Source: Amphibalanus amphitrite
Lineage: Eukaryota > Arthropoda > Thecostraca > Balanomorpha > Balanidae
DNA: 64,000 bases
NCBI RefSeq assembly: GCF_019059575.1
Contig: NW_024881701.1
Coordinates: forward strand, 124,001-188,000
Direction of reading: 5' to 3'
The notes under the pieces are model-generated. The model did not search any database. It saw nothing but the letters and a program-made list of their open reading frames with translations, and had not been told where the DNA came from. Positions 27,301-39,300 of this stretch are shown here, in pieces. The first letter of the stretch is position 1; every line of letters starts with the position of its first letter. The translations under genes were made by a program, and so were the position numbers.

Positions 27301-30300
27301 ACTGTGTTATAGAGTGTAAGGTGTACAGACGTAAGACGACGTAAATTACTGTTAAATAAGATTAAAAAACTGTTTAAGATGACCTCGTTGCAATGCCGAG
27401 GTAATCTTTTAGATGAATCGTTGAATGACCGTTGAACACACAGTCGTAAATAGGTACACAAAAATAGACTTAACCCTATTCCTGGCGGGCTCCGCCGGGA
27501 CAAGAAACTGGCGGGGGGGGCGATTCGGCCCCCCTTCAGATCTCAAAAACTACACATCGCAGCGACAAACGGCGAACGGCGTTTGATAGGTCGTTTAAAG
27601 ATCTACAACTTTTACATAAAACATTTTCAGGTCAGGTCAATATTGAGGTCACCAGAGGTCATCAACGATAAAATGTTTTGGAATTAGTTACCTATATATT
27701 CTATAACTTTTAAACTAAGAAACATAGAGACATAAAACCAATACATTTTTGTTGCTCTCGCCGAGGCGATGCGAAATAAGTATGTGATAACCTTCACAGG
27801 TCAATTTGAAATTTGACCTGAGGTCAAGGTCAGGTCATTCATCAATGAGGTTGTGGGGTATGGTCATGCTGCATACCAAACGACGCGCCTTGACCAGGCG
27901 AGCAGTTTGGTACCACTTACAAGTCTTTAGCACCATCATGTCGTGATTTATTTACAGAAAAACGATTTATGACGTCACATGACCTCAGATGACCTTTGCC
28001 GGTGCCCCTGTCAATTAGCGGCACCAGGATCATCGCCGATGAGATAATCTTCCATAATACTGAAAGAATTGGGTGGTTTTGACTCGTTTACACGAAGCAG
28101 GAGGCGTTTCAATATTTTCCCATAGGCTTGCAATGTAAAGGTCACGAGTCTGGCCTGACCTCAGGTCACAGATATGAAAATTCTGAGATATACAAATTGC
28201 ACATACTGGTACCCTAACTAAAGCCTGAAGAGAAGAAATTGATCGGTCAAAAACTCTAGCTCTGGCGTGATTGCAAACTTTTCTGAGGTAGGGTCACCAA
28301 ACCGCCTCTGGTGACCTGACCTGAGGTCAGATCAACTCAAAATTTTCAGAAATGTTGCGTAAAAGCCTTTTAGTAAAAGTCAGAAAATTTGAGCTTCCTA
28401 GCTCAAAGCGTTTGGGAGAAATAACCAAAAAACCTCAGGGGGGCTTCTGAGGCCCCCCCCGCCAGGAATAGGGTTAACGTAAATGAGGTACCTTTAACTT
28501 TGTGCTAGAAATGAAACTTCACCAACCAAAGGACGAAAGAGTGCGGACTGAGTGCTTAGCACGCACTTATTGTCGTTGCACTTACTTGCAAGCTTATGCT
28601 ATGCCCACATTAAAATCAGCTTAGCCCACTGCCTAGCAAACGCCGCGTCACTGCCGCAACACTTTATTCACTCACTTGCTAATGATACGGTGTTGCATGG
28701 TGGAAGCGGAATTCGAGACGCGTGCCTTGCGACTTGTATCCGAGGCTTCTTTCGCTCTCGTTAGTGCATTGTTCGGGCCAGAGCGTTCAGAGGAACGGCG
28801 GTAATGGTGTTATATGACAGTAGATGACCAGAGGGTGAGTTGTGCCATGTGACACCTGGCTGAGGTAATGACTCGTGGAGTTGTGCGCCGGGATTGGGTC
28901 TTGTTTGCACTTGTGATAATATTGGGACCTTACGGAACCGTAGTTCTAGTCCTCAATATGTGTACCGATATAGTAAAATGATGTCTTAAATTTCCGCATG
29001 ATCAGCAATAGCCAGAAATAATTGAACTTGGACACATCTGTTATGCATGCGGAGGCTATTTATTTTAACTCATTTACAACGTTAGACACTCAAAAATTAC
29101 GGTTCATATATGATCATGCATGCATGTTAATGGTGTTGTTTATATAAAACTTATCATTGAGACGGATCCTCCAAAACAGCAACAGTATCCTAAAGGCCTG
29201 AGTAAATGAGCTTTATTCAAAATGAAAGTAAGAAAATCTGATATATCTCCACTTACATTTGCATCCTTAAATGTTGCAAAACATTATACATTTAGCCTCT
29301 AGCCGTTGGCAATCCAATTAATCGATGTCACTCTAGTCATGTTGATGGACGCCTTCGTTATGCGATTGCAACGTACCTAACATTACTGTGTAATGTGATG
29401 GGTGTTTGTAAAGTCATCAAAACTATGTAGCTGTCCAACAACCATTGAGAATGCTGTAAATGATGTTTCCGTTTTTGTTTCATTAACATTCTTACTTGCA
29501 CATTCGGTCGCTTTTTTTTTTGCAAAATGCGTTCTAACTTCTAATAATGCGTCGCGAATGTATTCGGCCAATGGACGCGACGCGATGACACATCAGAAAC
29601 ACAGCAGAAGTACTCTCCGATTCTCTCGGTCTGGACGAGTGCCTATACCTACCATATATTGCTCAGATATCTCCAAAGACTTTCTCGGGGGCAGGATCGG
29701 ACGAACTTTCACACCGTTCTCAGCCAGCTAATCGACCTTGCTCCGCCTCCGTACCGTGGGAGCGTCCCTCTGTCCCCCTAGTCCGTTTCGACATCCCCCC
29801 GACCATCTCCCGTCCCGACGGCGGGAGCCCGACGGTGGGAGAGGAGCCACCCCTGCCACGGCGACCTTCTGACCGGTCAGTCATGCCGGCCGGCGGACAG
29901 GACTGAGCGCCCGATCGGTCACCCGCTGCAGACGGTCGCTCCGTCACCCCGCCCCGGCCGTAGCGAGCACGCCGCCGCCGTGGCCGTGCCGTATTTTGCA
30001 ATGGGCGCATCTCGCTGGCGGCGGGCGGTGGCAGGGTCAGTGCCGGCGGCGGCGGAGGGCACCTTTCGCGACGGCTTTCTGCGCGCCGTATAAATGCTCC
30101 GCGCTGATGGCCGCCGGCAGTCAGTGCGGAGCGCTCGGTGGGGGTGAGACACGCAGACACGGAGGCACTGAGACACGGAGGCGCACCAGGGGTGCAGGAC
30201 GCCACTCATGGCGGGAGCCAAGGTGAGACTGAGTCCCACAGAGGAGGATGGGTCCTTGTTTTGGAGACTCAGAGCGCATATCGTCCTCAGAGAAGTCAGT

Positions 30301-33300
30301 GGCACGTTCACGGCTTTCTGTGATTCCATAATAGACATGTCATAATATTCTTTTTTAATCGTTGAATTTAATTTTCTTTTTTTAATAGTTTGTTTTAAGG
30401 ACAAATAGTTAATCCTAAAACAAAAAGAATGTTTAATATTTGACCATTACGAAGAAGGAGTTCATTTTGTAGGGCGCCTATTTGTTTGTAATTCTTTTCA
30501 CATAGCTGCTCATTCAAACATTTCAAGACCCTAAGGTCATATATTGCTCGACATTATCACCATTGCAACGCAACAGGTACTTATACATGAAATGCGTTAT
30601 TTTTCTATTAATCAGCCTAATGATTCCCATACAGGGTGTGATTTACTTTTGTAATTTTCATCCATTTTGTTTTGCTTATACAAGAAACGGCTGGCGCTAA
30701 GTTTACTTTAATCACATAAAATGTATAAAAAATAGAAACAATCAAGCTGTTCAGCATAGCTTTTCCAATGTCAGCCTTCTTACATTGATCACATAAAATG
30801 TAGAAAAAAAAATCAAACATAAAATGTAAAAAATCAAGAAACAAGCAAGATATTCAGCATGACTTTCCCAATGTCACCCTATACGATAAATAGATCAATT
30901 GCTTGTTCTGGTGCATACTGCATGCTACAAGAGCCTAACAAATTGAGATCATTTACTCAGTTAACTGTCGATACAATGAAGGCAAACCAATGCCTCCGCA
31001 ATAAAAAGTCAGACCCAGGTGCCAACCGTCCTAAGCCGGTTGAAAACATGACATGACATTACAAGCTATTGCACATGCATGACAGCGCGCAGGTTTTCCC
31101 GTAACTCGGTCTGCACCCGGCCACTGGTTGCCGACTGCCCAGCCGCATCATTTGCATACGATGCTATCGGGCGCAATCTCGTGTGTCATCTCGTCCGCGT
31201 GTTGCGCCACGCGGCGGAGCCAGGACCGACAGTCGAGTGGTGGCTCACGATCGCGCTCTCTCTCTCCGCCCACAGGGACTACTGCTGATGCTCTGCACGG
31301 CTGGCTCCGTGACGGGGACTCTCCAGCCCGGGGGCCAACAGCAGCTCGGAGCGGGAAGCCTCAACGGCGTGAACATTGGCGGAGGAACGTTCACCAAACC
31401 CGGCGAGCCGCTACGACCGTTCCCGCCCCAGCAACGTCCAGCGTCGCCGCCCGGCCGGCTACCGCAGCTGTACTTCCCGCCACCGACACCTGGCAACGCA
31501 CAGATCGCTATCGAGCCTGCTGATGAGTTTACGCAGCTGCCTTCTGGTCCTCCGATCGGCATTGGAGACCCGCTGCCTACCTTCATTCAGCCGGAATTCG
31601 GAGGGTGGATTCCGATGACGTCGTCGCCAGAAACTGAGCCAGCCGCGCAGACCGGAGGACAGAACTTCGGTCTCTCATCCGCATCGTCCAGTCAGCAACC
31701 AACTGACTTCGGGATCAGCCAGGGACCGTCTCCATCAGGCCTGCAGCCGCAGGCCGGTAACGGAGACAACGGCTTATCATTTGCTTCAGGAGCATCGTCG
31801 AGTTCGACTCAAGAAGAGCTTCTAACGAACGCATGGTCGCAGGCACCAACAGCACAATCGGCAGGTGGCAATAGTGGGCTGCCATCGTCTTACGTTCCGC
31901 CAACGCAAGGAATCAATAGCGCTATTTCCCAGGGTGGCAATGTTCCTACCCTTTTGAAGCCACTGGACCTACCACAGCCCCAAGAGTCATTCCAACAATC
32001 TCCTTCTCAATCCTTCAGTGGAAACCCCGATGCTTCATCCTCGTTTGCATCTTCAAACGAAGGAGGAAACTCATTCCCTGCACAGTCCATCCCTGCCGGT
32101 TTGAATCCATCTGGTTTTCCCCAAACCGGAGGAATTCCGTCTCAGTTCCTGTCTCCCACCGATGGCGATAGTAGCGTCGGTTCTTCCTTTTCCTCCACCG
32201 AGCAGTTACAATCTGGAAATGAAGCATCACTTTCCGGAGGAAGTGTAACAGACGGAGGATTCTCCCAATCCCCTCAGTCGGGAAGCACAGATGTCAACTT
32301 GCCGTCTTCTTACGTGCCTCCCTTTTCCGAAGCGGCCGGCTCTTCTTCTCAAGGAAATCAAGTTCCGACGGAGCTGAAACCCCTTGGACTGCCTGAGACT
32401 GGGGGATTCGCTCAAAGCTCATTCCAAACGGGGAACGAAAACAATCAGCCATTCACATCAGGTGGAGACAACTCATTGGTGCAGGGTGTGGTGCCTACAC
32501 TACTGAAGCCGCTAGGCCTCCCGCAGCCAGAGAATGTATCTGAATTCACTTCGCAAACTAGTGGTGGAGGAAGTAGTGGTGGTCTACCTTCCTCTTATGT
32601 GCCTCCTTCAACAGGCTTTGTCGGCACGCTCACTCAGGGCGAAGGACCTGTACCTACCAGCCTTAAGCCAATTACCCTGCCGCCGACTGGAGGGTTTTCA
32701 CAACCTTCGATAACCCAATCAGAAAGCGAAAGCACAGACTCTTCATTCTCCTCAAATATCGCGACAGCATCAAGTTTTGGAGGAGCATCTACTCAAGGAG
32801 GTTTTGTTTCAACCGAGCTCAAGCCTCTCAACTTGCCACAAACAGGACAACCAGCAAACTCTTTTTCCTCTCAGACAGTTGGTGGCAATGCCGCCATCAC
32901 GTCCTCGTCTTCATTTGGCAGCTCATCCTTCCAAAGCAACAATCCTCCCTTCCAAAGCCAGCAGTCGCCCATACCAACTATCCTAAAACCACTGAACCTC
33001 CCCCAAACAGAACCAGTTCCTACTTCTCTCAAGCCCTTGGGACTGCCTGAGACTGAAGATCAAACTGTTCTGACCCTCCTTAAACCATTGGGTCTTCCAC
33101 CGACTGGAAGACCATCATCGCAGGAGGCATTCCAAGAAAACATTGGGCCCCTCGCTCCATCATATGTGCCTCCTACGCCAGAGGGTGAAGATTCGTTCTC
33201 TCAAGGGGGCTCGATTCCAGACGAACTGAAGCCTCTTGGTTTGCTTCAAACATCAGAACTCTTTCAGGCATCTCAGTCTCTTGCTGGGAATAGTGTAGAT

Positions 33301-36300
33301 GCTGAGCCCGTCCCGACTCTTCTAAAGCCACTAGGCCTGCCGCAACCAGAAGAACCATTTTTGTCTCAGTTGGAATCGCAGGCAGGTGGAAGCACGTTCG
33401 GTGAATCCCCTTCTCAGCAACAAGCGTCGGCGGGAGGCGGATCTTTCACTCAATCTGGTATAGTACCCACCCAGCTGAAGCCTCTGGGACTACCACAGCC
33501 TGATGGATTCGTATCCACGTCTTCTGTTGAAACAGAGGGTGACAACTATGGATATTCGCCATCAAGTTCGACGTCCTCATCGGGGCAGAGTGAGCCTCCT
33601 CAGAGTGGGGCGTCTATTCCGAACCTCATCCCCGGAAACTTCCAGTCACAGGTCACTGGGTCTCAACCTGGATCTCAATCTGCATCAGGAGGTGGTACCT
33701 CGTCAGCGTCCTCCTTCGGGTCATTCGGAGGGGGCGAGGGCGTCTTCTCACAAGGAAGCGCCACTGGGGGATCTGAGCCAGTTGTCAACCAGCAAGGATC
33801 AAATGGAGGATTTGCATCTTATCCTCAGCCATCTGAAGGGTCGCCATCAGAGACTGGCAACTCGTTTATCGATGAAACGGACTCAAGCCCGCAGACTATT
33901 CCGACCTTGCTAAAACCTCTGGACCTGCCAACCCCCGATGGATATTCACCTGGATCCTCGGCAGAGATCGCTGGCGGCGGAAGCAGCTCTTCATACAGTC
34001 CAGTTGTACCGGAGGGTGGATCATCACCCGTGACCTCGTCTGCTGGTGGATCATCATCGCAGTTCTCGCAACAAACAAGTTCTGGTGCCACGTCTCCAAC
34101 TGATAACTACCAGCCTTCATCGGGGAGTGAAGAAGGCTCCTCTGCCCAACAGTTTGGCGAGATCTTAACCCAAACCTCAACCGGCTCTGTCAGCTCGGGT
34201 GCCGTGCCAACGCTTTTGAAACCGCTGGATCTACCTCCGCAAGAAAATGTTGAGTCTCTGCAGCAGTTCGGACAAACCGCCTTCCAGTCCGCTGAAGCAG
34301 TCGCAACACAGCAGCAGAGTTCCGCTCCCACGGACGGTTACGTAGAAACGCAGCCTCCGCTGACCTCCGAAGCTTTCGTGGACAGTGGCGCAGCCTCTTC
34401 GGAGGGTGCCGTGCAAAGTGGGTCGTTGGAAGAGTACGGCTCGCCAAACAGTCAGTCCTTACTGGAGTCTGAGGGGAATACTGGCGAGGTCGGATCATCA
34501 GGATTCGCCACCCTTCCAACAGGTCTAGTACCAGGCAATGGTAATAGCCAGTCACCGCCTCAAATCGGTGAGCCGGTATACCAGCCAGAAATCGCTCTGG
34601 GCGTTGCTGCAAGCGGTGACACCGGTTCTTCTGTGCCGTTCCCCCGGCCACCAGCTCAGAGCGAACCGCTTGGTCCTCCGCAGCCAGCAACCACCAGTCA
34701 AACATCGAGCAGCGGAAGTTCATTCGGGCCTCCAGAGTCGCCGCCCAGTCTCGTAATTGATGAACAGTTACTGACAGGTCCCTCTGGAGGACCGCTCGCC
34801 GTTGCAGCCCCAGGCATACCCGCTGCAGCCGGCGGAGGAGATAACACCAGCGGATTTGGAGTCAGCAGCACTGGCGGGGACGAAATCAGCAATATCAGTG
34901 GCGACATCGGCAGCGGCGGAGACACTATCAGTGGTGGCGGTGGTGGTGAGGGCGAAATCGATGTTGGAACTGGTAGCAGTGGGTTCAGTGGTAGCAGCGG
35001 TTTCAGCGGAAGCGGGAGCAGCGGTGGATTTGGCGGCAGCGGAAGCAGCAGTGGATTTGGCGGGAACGAGGGCGACAGCGGGTTCAGCGGCAGTGGGAGC
35101 AGCAGTGGCTTTAGCGGCAGCGGAGGCAGCAGTGGGTCCGGTGGCAGCGGAAGCAGCAGCGGCACCACTGGGACCAGTATCAGCAGTAGTAATTCCATCA
35201 GCAGCGGTGGTGCGAGCAGCACCGCTGGCGTTACTGGTAGCGTTGCAGCTGGTGGCGCCATCAGCAGTAGCCTTGGTAACGCAGAGGGCGGCACCGTGAG
35301 CGGTGGATTTGGAAACGCCGGCAGTATCGGGATCAGTAGCAGCCCTACCAGCATCAGCAGCATCTCCGGCACCGGAGGCAGCAGCATCTCCAGCACCGGA
35401 GGCAGCAGCATCTCCAGCACAGGGGACAGCAGTATCGCCAGCACCGGCAGCAGCTCAGGCGGCAGCGACGGCCCGGTGGAGATCCTCTCGCAGACGTTCG
35501 AGATCGACGAGAACGGTAACTACGAGTACAGCTACGAGCAGTCGAACGGCCAGGCGGCGCAGGAGTCTGGCCAGTTCACCGCCGGTGCCGAGCCGGAGAC
35601 GGGTACCCTGGCCAGCACCGGATCGTACCGGTACCGGGGACCCGACGGCAGAGAGTACATCGTGGAGTACACGGCCGACGAGCGAGGGTTCCTGCCTACC
35701 GGGGACCACCTGCCTAAGCCGCCGGAACAGATCCCTGCCTATGCGGAACTGCGGCGGCGATACCCCGCGCTCTTCTGGGCGGAGAAGCTAGGGATCCGAG
35801 AACCAGAGGAATGATAGGGAAGATATCAAGTAAACGGGTGGAATGGGGGCTTACTGGGACCGTGGAGCGAGGTCGCCAAGTCGGGTAGATAACGGATATT
35901 CGCTTGTGATAATGGAATGATCTGTGGCCTTCGTTCCCAATGCGTGTTATTCTCGGGAACGTTTCTTGTGCGTTGTTGTTGTCGTTTGGTACAAGTGGGT
36001 AGATTTAGCAGACGATGGCACGTTTGTCCGCACTGTGTTGTTTGACGTCATGATTTTCCTTTGATTTTGTTTAGCGACACACTGTCTCTATGTGATATTG
36101 TTCGTGCCATGAGCTGTTGGACGCTATAGTACATTACGTTGTGGGAAATAAAATAAAGATACGTGAGTTTTCAACCGTCTTTGCTCTATGAGAATGATGA
36201 TAAATGGTAGAATCATAAGACAAATTGATTAAGTTCTGTATAACATGTAATCTTCATGGGCATTAAAACATACATAGAACAAACAGGAGCGCGACTTCCA

Positions 36301-39300
36301 GTCGTGACCAACACCATGATCGTCGTCATTGTCACACAATTAGGCTCGCGGCTGGCGCATAGTTTATTCACAAGCGTCTTCTTTAGCACGCAAATTAATA
36401 CACATAACAACCATCAGTTCTTATGCTTCAGCCAAAACTCTCATGTTCCTCGACTGTCACATATCGGCTAGCGTTCGGCACTTCTCTGGATTCCGAACTT
36501 ACCTTAGTCTGAGCCTCCATTTTGGTGTGTTCATACAGCAGAATATCCGCGGAGCTGGCCGAGTCGCCCAGCTCACACGCGGACAGCAGCTGATGGCGAC
36601 TCTGTTCAGCGCGCCGCTCCACCTCGTCTGAGGACACGCGTCAAATGACGTCACAAAACGGCACAGCATGATTGGTGGGTACAAGGAAAATGACATTAAG
36701 GGGCACACTGTTGTATGGTATAAGCCCAACTGTTAGCGGCACTGTTACGACCAAGTTTCTACTATTCACACTTTGTAGCACACACTGAGGAGTCAGGTCG
36801 CTTTATTGGACTGGTGTTTCAATAAAACATTCGTTCGTAAACGAATGCAATAAATAATAAAACCACAATTGAACGGGTGCAGTAGCCGCGCCTTTATCCA
36901 CCGCCTGAGACGAGTCCGGGAGGGTGCGTGCGTCTCTGACACTGAACTCTATAATGGTCTCTGACCTAGGTCGGCGTGGAACCCGGCCAGCGCCAGGCAC
37001 TGCTCCAGGATGTGTCGCCGGTTGGTGAAGAGGACGTCCACCAGCCGGCGCCGGTCGTGTAGGGACTCCATCCATCGTTCCACCTGAACACAGGCTGTAA
37101 TGCAAACATAGTCACAAACACAGTCACAACTGGGGACTCAATCCACCGCTCCACCTGGACACCGGCTATAACACAAACACAGTTCTAAACAGGGACTCCA
37201 TCCATCGCTCCACCTGAACACAGGCTGTAACACAAACACAGTTATAAACACAGTCACACACAGAATCTCCGTCCATCGCTCCACTTGCAAACAACTAACA
37301 AGCTGTAATACAAACACAGGTACAAACACAGTCACAGACAGGGACTCCATCCACCGCTCCACCTGGACACAGGCTGTAACACAAACACGCAAACACAAAC
37401 ACTGTCACAAACAGGGTTTTTTTTGTTGGGTTTGGCCCTTTCGGTCTGACAAGACCATTTCAGAGCCGGAAGGATGATAGGAATAAGGGGAAGACATTGG
37501 TCTGGGCAGACACGAGAGTCGCCGGGGCTGAGCTCATCCAAATAGACAGGCCGACCAGCACCCCCCCCCCCCCCGCCCCCAAGTACTCTCTGCACCCGGC
37601 TACGGGGTGCGCTCCCTCGGGAGCAGCGTGCTGCTCCAAGGGAGTAGCGCGAAAGAGATAAAAGTGCCTGTCCAGCCCGGAGTGGGGGGTTGCGGCGTGG
37701 AGGAGAAGGATTTCAGCATTCTGAGGATGAAAACGACGGACGGGTGTATAAACAGGGACTCCATCCACCGCTCCTCCTGAACACAAGCAGTAAAAGCAAA
37801 CATTACAACGCAGTCACAAACTCACAAACCGAGTTACTGCTCAGCGTGAAAAAGCTAGGCAGCAAGCACACTCGAACAATTACGAAGAGCCATTCTCATT
37901 ATAAGTCTCAAGTCACCTTACGGTTTCTAATGCAATTTATAGAGCAAACGCTCTTCCGAGTTTCCGATATTTGCTCATTTACACCTTTGTTCGATCTAAT
38001 AATATAAAACTTTGATTAGGCATATGAACTTCCGACGCATCTCCAAGCACACCATCACTGAGAACTTACAGGTTTGCAGCGCCGTTCGTATTTGGTTGGG
38101 CCGTGAGTCGACCGTGCCCCTGGTGGCCAGAAGACGAAGCTTCTCCAGTAGAAGGTTGCCCTCCTGCAGTGTCAGCATAGAGCCCTCCAGCACACCTTTT
38201 CGTACCTGTGGAAGAGCAAGAGGTCAGATAGAAGTCCAGCAGTGACACTGCACTCAATGGTACGAGTTCTCTTAGCATAGGAGAAGATCAGAGAAAGTGA
38301 ATGGTAAGGGACGCTTTTATACATTGCCGAATGTTGGGTCAGTTATTTCCGTCTTTTGAGACTATATTTCAGGGCCGTTTGATGAGAGGGTGCGGAGAAT
38401 ATCTCCCGCGATTATTGAGAGACATTATTCTGAGTCGGTCACCGACTGGTACGCCGCAGCGACGGAGTCCATCTCGATGGGACGGGAGTGTCCCGATGGC
38501 ACAGGCTTACCGTCTACCCGGAGAATTATGACCCTATTGGAGCTGCCCTCCGTCGGCTGTCTGGTGGGGTGACTGACCGTCCCCCGGATCGGAACAGGGT
38601 GGTGTTGTAAAGACGGATTGGTTCTGAAAAGATCTGAAGGTTGCTTGCTTATAGAACGACACTATTTTGGCAGGTAGTTTTCCTATTGAGGATTTCCTGT
38701 GTCTACGTCGAGTGGGGAAGGGTCGGGAATAGGATAGAGGGATGATTAGGAGAAGCTATCTAGGAGTTTCTATTTCAAGTACTGAAATACGAGGACCCAG
38801 TTCAGTCCTTACATTGAATGCTGAACGGTGTCCAGCAGTGGCCACGCTCGTCTCGTTTGTTTCGTTGGGTTAGGCCCTTTCGGTCTGACCAGACCATTTC
38901 AGAGCCAGAAGGATGATAGGAATTAGGGAGGGGGGGGGACATTGATCTGGGCAGGCACCCTAGAGAGTCGCCGGGGCTGAGCCCGTCCGAATGGACAGGC
39001 CAACCAGCCCTCCAAGCACTCTCTGCACCCGGCTATGGGGTGCGCTCCCTCGGGAGCAGCGGTGCCGCTCCAAGGAAGCAGCCCGCACGAGATAAAGGTG
39101 CCTGTCCAGCCCGGAGTGAGGGTTGCGGCGTGGAGGAGAATGATTTGACAGCATCCTGAGGATGGAAGCGACGGAACGGAGCCACGGAACGGGTGATCAA
39201 ATGCCTACCTCAAGACTCCCACATAGTTCCATACTTTGACCACAAGCCACATATCCATCTAAACACTAAACAGTTTATCTTCAACTTCATTGACATGTAG

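Noticed and set aside
34698-35444. Long minus-strand Leu/Pro-rich open frame (248 codons)
   Set aside because: It is the antisense reading of the Gly/Ser-rich block of the cuticle protein; codon repetition keeps the opposite frame open.
36966-37083. Exon 5 beginning at the nearer CAG (37084-37086)
   Set aside because: That acceptor gives phase 0, which does not join to exon 4 (exit phase 1); the acceptor 11 bases further upstream restores the frame.
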